A stretch of 64,000 nucleotides of DNA. Source: Prorocentrum cordatum (lineage: Eukaryota > Sar > Dinophyceae > Prorocentrales > Prorocentraceae). The DNA is taken from the NCBI GenBank assembly GCA_963575745.1, contig CAUYUJ010000359.1, positions 595,999-659,998 of the forward strand, read 5' to 3'. The notes beneath the pieces were generated by a model. The model did not search any database. It saw nothing but the letters and a program-made list of their open reading frames with translations, and was not told the DNA's origin. The translations under genes were made by a program, and so were the position numbers. Shown here piece after piece: positions 20,977 to 31,826 of this stretch (positions within the stretch are counted from its first letter, which is position 1; each line of letters starts with the position of its first letter).

Positions 20977-21221
20977 TAGAAGACTCTGGGATGGGGTCGA
21001 AATAGATGGGGTAGAAGACCGCGCCGCATCGCCGATACATCGGCGACGCATCGCCGATGGATCGGTGATGCACCGGCGATGCATCGTCGACGTCGTCGAT
21101 GCATCGGCGACGTCGGCGTGAAGCAAAGCGGCCCCCACATCGCACCGCATCGGCGATGCATCGGCGATGCGGCGCGATCCTCCGACCCCATCTGCGCCGA
21201 CCCTACCTCGGAGGCCTAGAC
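20977..21221. repeat. Foldback element (family F), copy 4
   Basis: The left end is GGGATGGGGTCGAAATAGAT and the right end is GACCCCATCTGCGCCGACC followed by GGAGGCCTAG. Between them are repeated GCATCGGCGATGC-type words and a CGTCGACGTCGTCGATGC block. Confidence 0.8.
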
Positions 21222-21840
21222 GTTGGTAATACGTGTTGGTAGAGCCAAGAGCGAGAAGTGGGTCACGGAAAAAGCAAGACACCTGCGCCTACAAAAACAA
21301 TTCAGGCCAGCCGACCCTTCCCACGGGGCCGTCGGCTCACCCCGAGCCGTTCTGTGGACGGCTCCCGGGCCCATGGCCCAGGGCCCCTGGGGGCCGGCAG
21401 CGAGGATAACCCTCTTCTGCGGCAACTCTTGGGGGCCTCCCCTAACCGAAAGAAATCTTTACCTCCCCCCCAATAGGGTGTAACGAATTCGCGGCGGCCT
21501 TATTCACGGAGTGGGGTTACACCAAATACGGGGTAGCTAAATATTTGAGAGAACGCGTTTCACGCGCGCTCGACTTGGGAACATTCGGCGGCGCGTTTCG
21601 AACCGGGGGGTGGCCCCCCCCAACACTCGGCGCCGTCGATCAAAACCAGGGGGAATCCCCTCCCCCCCCCCCCCCCTCCCGAACCCTTCCCCCCCCCCCC
21701 TTCCAAAGGGGGGGGTTCAATACCCCACCCCAGCCCCCGGCGCTGGTGCCAGCGCTGGCGGCCGCCAGCAGCGCCGACGGCGGGGACGTAGCGACGATAA
21801 CCAGAGGCAGCCCACGGGGGGGGGGTTTCAACCCCCCCCC
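21222..21840. other. Non-genic stretch with long G and C runs
   Basis: No gene. From 21605 to 21840 there are runs of 7-15 Gs or Cs that could form hairpins (for example CCAAAGGGGGGGGTT). Confidence 0.5.
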
Positions 21841-21935
21841 CTGGCCTGGCGCCGGCGCCGGCGCTGGCGCTGGCGGCGGCCAGCAGCGTTGGCGCTGGCG
21901 CCGGCGACGGCGGAGACGCAGCGACGATCACCACC
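21840..21935 (+). repeat. GGCGCC/GGCGCT hexamer repeats
   Basis: Loose repetition of CTGGCGCCGGCGCC-like hexamers, leading straight into the ACC tract. Confidence 0.7.
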
Positions 21936-22735
21936 ACTACCACCACCGCCACCACTACCACCACCACCACCAACCCACCACACAGCCACCACCACCACCA
22001 GCCACCACCACCACCACCACAACCACCACCACAACTCAAAATCACCACCACCACCGCCACAAAAACCCACCACCACTACGGTCACCACCACAGTCTACAC
22101 CAGCACCACCACCGCCACCACCACCACCACCACCAAAATCTACCACACCTTCACCACCACCGCCACAGACCCCACCACTACTAGCAGCACAACCCACCGC
22201 CACCACCACAAACCTCCACACCACCACCGCTATCACCGCCACCACCACCACCACCACCACCACGTCAACAAACCACCGCCACCACCACAAACCACCACAA
22301 CCACCACCACCACCGCCACAACAAACCACCACCACACCACCACCACACCACCACAACCATCACCACCACAACTCACATCCACGGCCACCACCCACCACCA
22401 CATAAACCCACCACCACTACCACCACCACCAAAATCTACCATACCACCAGCACCACCGCCACAACCACCACCACTACTAGCAGCACGACCCACCGCCACC
22501 ACCACAAACAACCACACCGCCACCACCACCACCACCGCCGCCACCACCACCACCAGCACCACCTCCACAAACCACCGCCACCACCACAACCCACCACCAC
22601 CACAACCACCACCACCACAAACCACAACCACACCGCCACCAAACCACCACCACCACCACAATCCACCACCACCACCACCACCACCACAAATCACCAACCA
22701 CCACCACCACGACAAACCACCACCACCACCACCGT
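21936..22735 (+). repeat. (ACC)n-rich tract, 0.8 kb
   Basis: About 800 bp of CACCAC repeats with CACAA, CACAG and CACCG variants. All six frames are open for long distances (His, Thr or Pro runs; Val/Gly/Trp on the other strand). These frames are composition effects, not genes. Confidence 0.95.
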
Positions 22736-23213
22736 CGTCTTCGTCGACGCTCCCAGCCGCCGCCGCCCGCTGCCGCAGGCGCCAGCGCCGGCCCAGAAAA
22801 GGAAATCGTCGTCCCCGCCGCCGCCGCCAGCCGCCGCCGACGCAAGCGCCGGCCGGAGGAGAGGAGGGGAAACAAGGGAGGAAGGGACGGGGGGGGGATC
22901 GAACCCCCGCCCCTCCCCGTTAAAGGGGGGGGGCTCGATTCCCCCTCCATCCAGGGTGGGGGGGGTCCGGCTTCAACCCCCCCCCCCCTCCAAGCGACCA
23001 CAGAAGGCGTTTTTTCAAATATTTTTTTCCCGCGGCACCCACCGCGCAACAACGATGTCGACAGCTACGACTACAACTACGACGACTACGATTGCGACTA
23101 CTAGGAGCATGAAGAGAAGGAGGGGGAGCGGGGGGAGGACGAAGAGGTTTTAGGACCAGTCCCATTCACCGCAGAGTGAAAAGAGGGGTCACAACTAAAG
23201 ACTTACCTAGATT
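22736..23213. other. Non-genic stretch
   Basis: GC-rich DNA with more long G and C runs (22880-22990) and a short (ACG/ACT)n patch at 23060-23100. No gene. Confidence 0.45.
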
Positions 23214-23450
23214 GGTGGGCCCTGGAAACGACAGGGCCGTCTTTGTAACCAGTTCCGTTTTGCCGTGTTTCCCGGTTCTGGCGTAGTTTGTGTTTTTTGG
23301 TTCCAACGCCGATTTTGTTGCAGGTTCTGGTTCCGGAGCTGATGTTCTGCCGCTTCGACAAAAAGAAAAGAAACAAACAATGTGTCCATGTTTTACTTTT
23401 CTCGGATTGTTTTTTCTATTAGAAAAAAGCCCTGCCGTTTCCGGGAACCA
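23214..23450. repeat. Possible inverted-repeat element, 237 bp
   Basis: The left end GGTGGGCCCTGGAAACGACA and the inverse of the right end (about GTGGTTCCCGGAAACGGCAG) agree over most of 23 bases. CTAG lies just outside or near each end (23207-23210 and 23451-23454). The inside repeats GGTTCTGG/GGTTCCGG words. Only one copy is seen. Confidence 0.5.
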
Positions 23451-23717
23451 CTAGTGGGCTCCCATGTCATCTTGCTGGCTCTTGCTCATCAGCGCTGGCC
23501 GACGACACTCGACGCTAAATCCACGCTGATCGACGCTAAAATGCGCAAGATCGGCGCGTTCTCTTCGAACATCAGACGCGAATGCACGTTAGTGCACATC
23601 AGGAGCAGACAACGCCTCCATGATTTACTGCCAAAGCCTCGGATGACTTGCTGCCGAAACCTTCCGCCTGGGTTTCCTCAAGGCCTTGGATCGGGCAGGG
23701 TGCATCCTCCAGCTCCT

Positions 23718-23840
23718 GGTCCTGGTCCTTTTCCTCCTCCTCCTCCTCCTCCTCCTCCCCTCCCCCTGGTCTTTACCTCGACCTTCTCCTCCTCCTCCTC
23801 CTCCTCCTTGCCGCCCTCTCCTCATCCCCCCCCCCCCCCC
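23718..23840 (+). repeat. (CTC)n-rich microsatellite
   Basis: CTC repeats interrupted by CCCTGGTC and a C-run, just before a foldback element. Confidence 0.9.
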
Positions 23841-23868
23841 TTGCATTCCTCGCTCTCGAGCTCATCGA

Positions 23869-24075
23869 GAGGCCTCCTAGATGGGCTCGGAGTAGGCGGG
23901 GTCGGAGGGCTGCACCGCATCGCGGATGCATCGCCGATGCATCGGCGACGCCTGCGATGCATCGGCGACGTCTGTGGACAAATCGGGGGCCCACATCGCG
24001 TCGCATCGCCGATGCATCGGCGGTGCGGCGCCTTCCTCTGAACCCATCTACCTCGACCCATCTGGGAGGCATAGA
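23869..24075. repeat. Foldback element (family F), copy 5
   Basis: The left end is AGGCCTCCTAGATGGGCTCG and the right end is ACCCATCTGGGAGGCATAGA. The core has GGATGCATCGCCGATGCATC and ATGCATCGGCGACG words. Confidence 0.8.
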
Positions 24076-24094
24076 ACTGTCCTCCCTCCTCGTC

Positions 24095-24598
24095 TCACCA
24101 CTGCTCCTCGTCCTCCTTCTCCTTCTCCTTGCCGCCCTCTCCTCATCCGTCCCCGAACTCGCGCTCGTCCTCATCCTCGCCCTCGCCCTCGCCCCGCCGC
24201 CCCTTCTTCGCCGCGCGATCCTCCACTTCCTCCTCCTTCTCCTCCTCCTCCTCCTCCTTCTCCTCCTCCTCCTCTTTCATCTCCTCCTCCTCCTCCTCCT
24301 CATCCTCCTCCCCCCCCCCCCTCTCCGAGACATCATTCGAGTCAGATCGACATGTCCGAAGCCCGGCGAAGACGCCCAGCTCGGAAAAATCAAGACGCCA
24401 AGGTCTCTGGGCCCCTGTCGTGCTCCTCTTCCTCCCCTTCCTCCTCCTTCCTCCTCCTCCTCCTTCCTCCTCCTTCCTCCTCCTTCCTCCTCCTTCCTCC
24501 TCCTCCTCCTCCCGCTCCTCCGCCTCCTCCTCCTCCTCCTCCTCCGCCTCCTCCTCCGCCTCCTCCTCCGCCTCCGCCTCCTCCTCCTCCATCCTCGA
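24095..24598 (+). repeat. (CTC)n-rich microsatellites flanking LINE-2
   Basis: Two CTC-rich blocks (24095-24330 and 24425-24598) separated by about 95 bp. On the minus strand they directly follow the 3' end of LINE-2. Confidence 0.95.
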
Positions 24599-24606
24599 GC
24601 GTAGCC

Positions 24607-25366
24607 GAAGAGTCCTGAAACTGCTCCCTCAACCACAGCGCGTGGTAGGCCTCGCTACCTGCGCCTTGACGCACCTGCAGATCCCTCGCTGATTCGCGGG
24701 GGCGATCGGGGGTGCGTGCTTGCTGCATTCATGATGCAAATAGAAAACGAAAGTCGAGGGGGGAAGGGGCTCGCGAGAGGGAGCAAGAAGGCCGAGACGA
24801 GCGATGGGACAGACGGGCAGAGCACGAGCAGACATGCACGTGAGAAGACGGATAAAGTGGGGACATCTCCAGAGGTGCCTGAAAATGCAAGGGGTGGGGC
24901 ATCCAAAATAACACGGCGGGACTTCCTGAAACGCTGAGGGGGTCACCCAACCACCGCGCCAGGTCTTTAAAAGGGCCGAGCGCCAGGCAGGAGGGAGGAG
25001 GGTTTGCACTCCCACTTGGCCCCAGTCTATCGTGTCGATCGTGTCGTGTTTATATGGGAACCATGTTCGCAATCGACGATGAAAGAGCGCTTCTAGCTGA
25101 TCAGGAAGAAGGGCTAACGTAACGCGGTTTAATATATACCGCTGAGGATGTAGAGCTTTTCGGGAACGACGAGGATGTGAGGCTTCATGAGTACGAAGAT
25201 CAGCGATGGCTTGTAGGAAGGGACCGTGGATAGAGGGAGAGCGAGGGAAGCCAGCAGCAGCTTCGCGGAGGTGGGCAGCATGCGCAGGGGCTTCCCAGAA
25301 GGTAGGCCACGGGGTTCCACGGAGTGCTCGAACGACCGAGTAGTGTTCAGCGGCAACATCACATGT
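24607..25366 (-). mobile_element. LINE-2: 3' part of a non-LTR retrotransposon (minus)
   Basis: Only the C-terminal region of a LINE protein is present. On the minus strand it reads VAAEHYSVVRALRGTPWP near 25350, then LFHRRLRTWFPYKHD and LLPPAWRSALLKTWRGGW. It then has a zinc knuckle, CYFGCPTPCIFRHLWRCP, of the type found after the RT in dinoflagellate LINEs that lack RNase H. It is cut at 25366 by the 5' end of LINE-3 and runs into the GAG repeats at 24600. The open frame continuing past 25366 on this strand is an accidental shadow of LINE-3. Confidence 0.75.
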
Positions 25367-25368
25367 GT

Positions 25369-25412
25369 CATTTTGGCTCAAGCCATTTTGGCTCAAGCTA
25401 TTTTGGCTCGAG
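25369..25412 (+). promoter_or_regulatory. Three tandem spliced-leader relics at the LINE-3 5' end
   Basis: CATTTTGGCTCAAG (25369-25382), CCATTTTGGCTCAAG (25383-25397) and CTATTTTGGCTCGAG (25398-25412) follow each other without gaps. The first two match the last 14-15 bases of the dinoflagellate spliced leader exactly; the third has two changes. Stacked relics arise when an mRNA receives a leader, is reverse-transcribed and reinserted, and the new copy is trans-spliced again upstream of the old leader. They mark the 5' boundary of LINE-3. Confidence 0.85.
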
Positions 25413-25611
25413 CGAGGTAAGTGCCAGCGCGCCTTCCTCTTCAATAGCTCACTCACCTTCGCATTCCGTTGCTCTGTCTTGTCCCTCTGGGTGCCAGCGA
25501 CGCCAGTTGGCGAGGGATGCCAGCCTCCAGCGTGCGCAGGTGCCGACGCCCGCCCGCGGCGCAGTCGCCGCGGCCGCAGGTTTGTCAGCCTCTCAGCAGC
25601 AGCAGTTCGCC

Positions 25612-26379
25612 ATGGACGACGACGCCGCCGCCGCCTTCCCCAGCCAGGTGCGGCGTGGTGAGGAGTTTCGGGCGCCACCTGCCTCGCCTCGGCATGTGCA
25701 TGATGATAGGCGTCGTAAGCATGTTGATTCTGAGTTGCGTCGCGAGTTCCACGCTTTCAAACAATCCATGGGCGAGAGCATGCAGAACGTCTCGGCAAAT
25801 GTCGGAGCCGTCTCGGAGAGCGTCAATGCAGCCCTTTCAGGACCCAAGACGTCCATCAACCAGTCGTACGCGGGCTTGCACAGGCAGGTCGAGCGCCGCG
25901 TCGGCATCGTGGAGCTCGAGCAGAAGGCTACCTCTGATAGATTGGCTGATGTGGAGACGAAGATGCGCAAGCTACGCCAAGAGCTCGGCATCGCCAAGCA
26001 GGGGCCGCCAGCGACCACGCAGATCACGCCTGGCAGCTCGTTCAATCGCGAGATCAACCAGGGCATCGCCATTGCTAGGCCCAGGCAGCTCGTCGCTGCA
26101 GCAGCTGTTGCAGATGGAGTTCGTTCGTGGCTTGAGGATAGTAACATCGAGAAGGGCGATTGGCTCGTGGAGGGAGAGCCGACCAGCAAGAAGTACACCA
26201 TGCGTTACACAGGACCCGCTGTGCTCGCGGCTCGTCGCGTTCCGCAATGTCTCGGGGATCTGCGTACACGCCGTGCCGACGGGGGTCAGGGTGCGATGTG
26301 GCGCCGCTTCCAGACGACGTCGACCACTTCTGAGACCGTTCAGCTTTTTTGGGCCAGACAAAAATGCATGCTCAATTAA
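25612..26379 (+). pseudogene. LINE-3 ORF1-like protein, coiled-coil and nucleic-acid-binding part
   Basis: From the ATG at 25612 (MDDDAAAAFPSQVRR) the frame gives a disordered start. It is followed by helical, heptad-like residues (about residues 40-130, with SMGESMQNVSANVGAVSESV and LADVETKMRKLRQELG), then a small domain starting QLVAAAAVADGVRSWLEDSN. The frame breaks near 26340 and the sense goes on in the next feature. Open frame also exists upstream to 25324, but it would translate the spliced-leader stack. Dinoflagellate LINE ORF1-type regions are thought to bind the element's RNA. Confidence 0.65.
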
Positions 26380-26641
26380 GCGTGAGACTTCCTGCAAAGC
26401 TGTGCGTCGCGTGCTGGAAGAGCAGTTCCCGCAGCGCCGCTTTTTCATTGATAAATATCAGGGGGAGATTTCGACCAACAGGCGCCCGCTGGTTAAGGTC
26501 ACGCCTGTCGAATCCGACGATGCGCCTACTGTGGAGTGGGCGGCGGCGAATCTTGTGCAAGAAGGGCTGGATCAGGCCCAGCTTGCCCCGCTCGTGGAGA
26601 GAGCCCTTGAGGGCCCAGCTCCAATCGTGTGGAGCTCCTAG
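26340..26641 (+). pseudogene. LINE-3 ORF1-like domain, continuation in another frame
   Basis: The sense reads FSFFGPDKNACSIKRET, then AVRRVLEEQFPQRRFFIDKY and LVKVTPVESDDAPTVEWAAA, and ends at a stop at 26641. It continues the small RRM-like domain begun before the frame break. The alternation of beta-like strands and a helix fits a nucleic-acid-binding fold, but I cannot confirm it. Confidence 0.55.
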
Positions 26642-26689
26642 CAGTCTCAGCGTGCTGTGGCACGGCACCTCATCCCCCCACCCCTCCTC

Positions 26690-27358
26690 GACCTCGGCCT
26701 TTCGCATCGTGACATGGAATGCGCGCGCTTTGTTTCACTTCGAGCCGCCAGTCAAAGCGAAAAAGATCAGGTTTTTGCGTAGGCTGCTCGTGCGTGGTAG
26801 CATTGTGGCGCTGCAAGAAGTTCATGGCGATGAGCCTGAGCTTGAGGATCTCCTCCACCACCTCCACCTTCCTTTTGAGGCCTCCTTCTCCTTTCATCCT
26901 TCTCCGAATGCTGGAGGTGTGGTCACCTTCTACCCGCGTGTTCTAGCTTCTGCTGAGAGGCGCGCGAGGTTTGGGCACGAGCGCCCAGTTGTCACCCCTC
27001 TTCCCCTCATCGATGGGCGAGCACTCCTCACTAAGATTGGTTCGATGAATGACGTGTCCTGGGTCTGGCGCTACAACATTCACAATTTTGGCCTCTCGCA
27101 GGGGGAACGTCGTCTGCTCTTAACTTCGATCCAGGACTCGCTGGCCCTAGCTACAGAAGATCCGTTGAACCGTATGGTCATTCTCTGGGGATTTCAACCT
27201 TCCTGCCTTCGCCCCGCTCCCGCTCAACACCGTGAATGAATCTGTTGAACTCGAACCTCGTCCTCTACCTCCTGAATGGCGCTCGGCTTTCCAGCGCTCG
27301 GCTGAGCTCGAGCTGTCGACCCCCTCCCATTTTAATGCTCAGGAGAAGTTTATTTCGT
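26690..27358 (+). pseudogene. LINE-3 endonuclease domain, N-terminal part
   Basis: An endonuclease/exonuclease/phosphatase domain begins with FRIVTWNARAL (conserved Asn) and continues SIVALQEVHGDEPELE (catalytic Glu). Near 27190 the frame changes inside the WGDFN motif at a G-run, so the two sides read correctly only in different frames. The sense then runs through NTVNESVELEP and SHFNAQEKF and stops abruptly at 27358, where the split-repeat element enters. The remaining catalytic Asp and His lie 30 kb away at 57.65-57.75 kb. Confidence 0.8.
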
Positions 27359-27454
27359 ATTCACCCTCACTCGCGTTGATTAGCAGAGGGAGGGAAGGAA
27401 GGGAGACGCACCGTTTTGGCGACGACCGCGAGCACAGCCGCAGGCTCTCCGCCC
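27359..27454. repeat. Terminal repeat B2 of the split-repeat element
   Basis: 96 bp beginning ATTCACCCTCACTCGCGTTG and ending TCTCCGCCC. It differs from B1 (27624-27719) at one position by eye (CGCACCG against CGCGCCG). Its left edge is the junction with LINE-3. Confidence 0.9.
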
Positions 27455-27504
27455 GCCCATTCCTCGATGGGCGGGAACAGTTAAAGTTGAGGGGTGGGTG
27501 GTGG

Positions 27505-27623
27505 AAAAGGCACAAGCTAGCTGAAACAGCTGCGGGGGGGAAGGAAGAGGAGGAAGACAGGGGGGCAGCCGTTGCACTGCCGTGGGTGAATACCCCTGTT
27601 TAAGCAAGCCTAAACAAAACACT
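27505..27623. repeat. Terminal repeat A2 of the split-repeat element
   Basis: 119 bp beginning AAAAGGCACAAGCTAGCTGA and ending AAGCCTAAACAAAACACT. It differs from A1 (57524-57642) at about four positions with no gaps. It abuts B1 directly. Confidence 0.9.
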
Positions 27624-27719
27624 ATTCACCCTCACTCGCGTTGATTAGCAGAGGGAGGGAAGGAAGGGAGACGCGCCGTTTTGGCGACGACCGCGAGCAC
27701 AGCCGCAGGCTCTCCGCCC
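27624..27719. repeat. Terminal repeat B1 of the split-repeat element
   Basis: 96-bp partner of B2. Immediately inside it the sequence turns into the non-coding 3' region of the element (27720-28324). Confidence 0.9.
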
Positions 27720-28324
27720 ACGCTGACCCGGGGCCCCGCACCGCGGCGCCTCCTACCCTCCTTGAAACTGGGGCGGGCCCAGCTCCATCCTCCTTAAACG
27801 ACGGGTGGGCCCTAGTGGTCCGCCCAAGGTGGCGCCCTGAAGCTGTAGACCCCGGCACGCCCCAGGAACGGCCCTGCTAGGCAGAGCAGGGCAAAGTCCA
27901 ACCAGGCGCCGCGCGCCAGGGCGCGCGGGAAAACGCGCGCGGGGAAGCAGGGGCGCCACCGCCGACCCTCCGGTGGGCAAACTGCTCACAGGCAGGGGGC
28001 GGGGCCCCACGAATCGATTAAACAAATGACCGCGGGCCAGCTCCACCGCCGAGCTCCACCTAGGGGGAGCCCCACTCCAGGCGCGCCGGGGCATGTCCAC
28101 GCAGTGCGCCGCGAGGGGCGGGGAGGGGAGAGCGACCGGGGCCGCGCGGGGGCCGCCCTGCCCGCATCCTGCACAGCCGCTTAACACGTTCATGACTCGG
28201 CGGCTGGCGTGCGTGCAGGGGGCCCAAAAACGCGGAGCCACCCCTCCAGAGGGAGGAGGGTCCGTGGCGAATTAAAGGAGAGGGCCACCCGCCTCCCGGA
28301 CGCCCGCGCAAGGCCGGGTCCGGC
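27720..28324. other. Non-coding 3' region of the split-repeat element
   Basis: About 600 bp between the last ORF (minus strand, stop at 28325) and B1. GC-rich with no gene or repeat recognised; probably the 3' untranslated region. Confidence 0.5.
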
Positions 28325-30900
28325 TCAGTCCGTCTCCTCCAGCTGCAGTATCGCCTCCGCCGGGGGCTCCGGGGTCGCCTCCCGTGCACGGCTGGTAGGG
28401 GTCCCCCCCTTGTCCCGTGCGGCGGTCTCCCCAGCCTCGCGGGGGGGGCGGGGCGTCCCGCCCTGGGCTGGTCTCGGGGCTTCTGCCTCCGGCCGGGTCA
28501 CTTCCAGGCCCCTCCGCATGGCTGCCTCCCTCGTCTCCTGCAACTTCTCCATGACCTCGGGGATATTGTGCTCCCTCCCGGTGGCCGGGTTGGTATTGGT
28601 CTGAACACCTACCCCGAACGTGTCCTTCAGGCACTCCGCCGCGATCCGCCCGTTGGTCTGGCCCAGTCCCGCCTGGGCCATGCGGCTGAAGTCCTCCAGG
28701 TGGAACAGGCGCTCTCCACCGGGGGAGGAGGAGGCCCCCTCCCTCTGCTCGTCGACGAGGATCTCCACCAGGACCTGCAGGACGCGGCGGAAGCCGCCAC
28801 CCCTTGGGGCTTGCCGCCACGCGCCCGACCAGAATAGCTCCCGGGTCTCGAAGGTGCCATCCTCCTCGTGGCCCCTCTCCGACCCGAGGCTCTGGCGCGG
28901 CTGGAAGCGCCTTCCTCCGCCCGGGGCCGGAGGGCTTCCTCCCCCCGGCACGCTGCGCCCGAGGCGCTCCCCGTCCGCGTCACCGGCCGGGCCGTCGGGT
29001 GACTCTTCTGCTTCCCTCGCGGCCTTCTCCCTCTCGGAGGCCTCCAGGGCGATCTGGAGCTGGAGCTCCTCCACCGCGTCGAAAGCGGGTTCCTCTGGAG
29101 CCTGCGGCGGGGCCTGCTCCTCGGCCGGCGCCGCCGGCTCCGCCTCCTGGGGTCCCTGCTCCTCGGCCGGGGTTGCCGGCTCGGGCTCCGGGGGCCCTTC
29201 CTCCGGCAGCTGGAAGTGCGGGTGCCTGGACTGGGCGCCCTCCGGGGGCTCGGGTGATTCGGCCGGTCCCTCCAGCCTGGGCCCGTCCTCCGCCGCACCC
29301 TGAGCCGGGCTGGCGGCCCCGTCAGGGTCGGCCTCGCCCTTCTGGTCCGCTCCCCCTCCCGGCCCCGCGCCCCCGCCTCCCCGCCCCTCCTCAGCGGGTG
29401 CGTCCTGAGGCGGCTCCGCGCCCTGATCTGGGAGGGGTCTCCCGCCCCCGCTCTCCGCGCCAGCGGGGTGCCCCCCCGCGGCCCCGCCCGCCTCCCCGCC
29501 GGCGACGGGCTCCGCGGTCTTTCGAAGCGGCGGGGGGGGGAGGCGTCCCGTTCGGAGGTTTTGCTCATCCCGGTGCGCCCTGAGGTGCTGGGGGACTGGG
29601 CCCTGGACCAGGTGCATCAACCTGTAGACCTCCCGCGCCTCCACGAAGAACAGCAGCATGTGCTTCGGGTGGTAGTAGACCGTCTCCGTGCCTCCCTCCT
29701 CCAAGCGGAGCGGGAGGGCGCGGTGGGTGTCCAGGCTCCGCGGGCACCCACCAAACTGGATCCACTCATCCCCCCCGACCCGAATGGTGGAGTCCAGCCA
29801 TGCCGCCATCTCCGGGGGAAAGTGGCCTATCTCCTGCAGGACCTCGGGCTTCCACAGCTCCACCCAGCTTGTGGGGATGGGCGCCCTGATAGTGTAGCCG
29901 CCCGTCGGCAGCATGGGGGTGCGCACCCAGTCCGCCGCCATCCCTTCCGGGATCCAGCTGGCCACCCAGTCGTAAGGGTCCTCGTCGGGGTCCTCCTCAT
30001 ACGCTCCTCTTGCGCTCCCGCCCGACTCCCCCGACTCGTCCTGGGCTTCTCCGTGCGCCGGTCCGGCGGGGCCGGGGACGACCGGCGCGCCCCCGAAGCC
30101 TGCGGGTGCCGGGGGTGGCTCCTCCGGGGGAGGCTCTTCCGCCTCCCGCGCGGGGTCGGGGCCCCCCTCCGCCCGTAGCTGCACCAGGACCCCCTCGGGT
30201 CCCAGGGCCGCGCAGAGGGCCCCCTCATGATCTCCCTCCTCGAGTAGCTTCTTCGCGGCCTCGGGCCTGCGGGTGAGCTCCGGGGGCCCGACCCCGGAGG
30301 CGAACGCGAGGGCGCGCCGCGACTCCGTGAGGAACGCCAGGTGAACCTCGGAGTACGACTCCTCCAGGGAGGCCACGAGGTCTTCGTGTGCGCAGCCCCG
30401 GGCGCCCCGGTCCCCGGGCGTGTCTAGGGCGCCCAAGAGGGTGATGAGGCGCTCCCAGAGGAGCCGGTGACGCTCCTCGGCGCGCTGGGGGCCCGCTATC
30501 CTCTGGAGCGTGATCCGGAGGCTGGGCCGGGCGACGAATGGGTCGGCGCCTGCCGCTCCCTCCGCCGTCCCGGATGCGGGTGCGGCGCCCGCCGCCCCCT
30601 CCGGCGGGGGCTCCGGCTGGGCACGCGCCCGGGCTCGCTCCACTTCCTCCGCCTGCTCCAGGGCCATCCGGATCATGCGCTGGTCGCTGGCGACGGGGAA
30701 GCGCAGCCTCCGGAGGTCGTCTACCGACACCAGGACGTACTCCCTGCCCGGCGTGTCCCTCCACTGCCGCAGGTTCCCTTGTACCGAATGGTAGTGGTAG
30801 TAGTAGGCTCTGTCCTGGGTGGAGTGGAGCCGCCGGGCGTAGGGGTGAGCAGCCCCAGGGGTCTCCTCCGCAGGTGCTGTGGGCATTCCCAGGCGTGGGG
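28325..30900 (-). pseudogene. Element ORF, acidic Pro/Glu/Ala-rich protein (C-terminal part of the chain)
   Basis: The open frame runs from 32047 to 28325, but it only reads as protein from about 30900 downward. Before that it is an accidental Gly/Pro/Arg frame. The sensible part starts around DRAYYYHYHSVQGNLRQWRD and has RMIRMALEQAEEVERARARA and a folded-looking block with LMHLVQGPVPQHLRAHRDEQ. A long Glu/Pro/Ala-rich acidic stretch follows, then a helical C-terminal block (LFHLEDFSRMAQAGLGQTNG). No known domain is recognised. It ends in LQLEETD before B1. It could be a structural or tegument-like protein, but that is only a guess. Confidence 0.55.
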
Positions 30901-31760
30901 GACGGTGTTGCAGTTCGTGGACGGGGCGAGGGCGACCCCGAGCTGCTCGTCCAGGGCCCTCCAAGCGGTAACCACGGCCGACGTCTCCCCGCACCGCTCG
31001 CTCCCGTGCACCAGGGAGCGGGACCCATCCGAGCGGCGTTCCACCAGGGCCAAGACCGAGGAAGGTGGGCCCCGCATGGTCGCGATCACGCACGCGGTCC
31101 GAGGTGGAGGGGGCTCCGCCGGGGGCGGGGGGGCGCCTTGGGCCCCGGCGCCCGCTGCGGGCGCCGTGCCCCCCCCTCCGCTGCCCGGCGCGGGCGCCCC
31201 GGCTGCCGGGAACGCTGGGGCGGCCTTGTGCGGCGCAGCTGAGCCCCCCGCGCCCTGGGCTGGCGCGCCGCCCCCTGCTGTCGCCCCGTGGCCCCCCTCC
31301 TTTGGGGGTGGGGGCCCCGCCGGTGGGGGGGCACCCCCGGGCCTGCTGGGCGCCCCTCTCCCCGGAGCACCTGTTGCCGGGCCTCCCTCCCCCTTTCCTC
31401 CCCCGCCGGGGGCCTGGGATGGTGGGGGAGGCCTGTAGCGCACGCTGCAGTCTGGCACCGTCGTGCGCGCATCCGCTTCCGGGGGCCCCTCTCCGCGCGG
31501 CGGCGGCGGGGGGAGGTGGATCCGCGCGATGTGGGCGTAGGGCTTGACGTCCAGGTCGTAGTAGTCGGGGTTGTCGTTCCGCGCTCCCCGCGCGACCCCG
31601 TTTACGTAGGTGTCGTAGGTCGAGCTGTGGTAGATCACCCGCGCGCCTGGCAGCAGGTCGATGTGGCGGGCCCTCGGGCCCAGCCCCCTCCTGCTCTCCC
31701 CCTCCCGGGCGGGTGCGGGTCTCTCCGGAGGCCTCGGCTTCGGGCTCCCGCCTTTGGGCG
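30720..31760 (-). pseudogene. Element ORF, Pro/Gly-rich protein with a folded N-terminal block
   Basis: On the minus strand the readable part begins ARHIDLLPGARVIYHSSTYD and YVNGVARGARNDNPDYYDLD (about 31680-31550). A Pro/Gly/Ala-rich linker follows, then TACVIATMRGPPSSVLALVE and SAVVTAWRALDEQLGVALAP (about 31090-30920). The sense then passes to the next frame (28325-30900) near 30900. The second block could be a small alpha/beta domain, but I do not recognise it. The frame change may be a small indel in the GC-rich DNA. Confidence 0.45.
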
Positions 31761-31826
31761 GGGGGGCGGGGCGTCCTGGGCGGCCATCCCCTAGGGCCGC
31801 TTCCCAGCCTTCCGCTGGCTCCTCGG

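Noticed and set aside
21610-22923. 437-codon His/Thr/Pro-rich frame
   Set aside because: It follows the ACC tract and the G/C runs; no part outside the repeat reads as protein.
24629-25678. A 349-residue LINE protein crossing 25366 on the minus strand
   Set aside because: The upstream 100 residues lie over the spliced-leader stack and ORF1 of LINE-3, so they are a shadow joined by chance.
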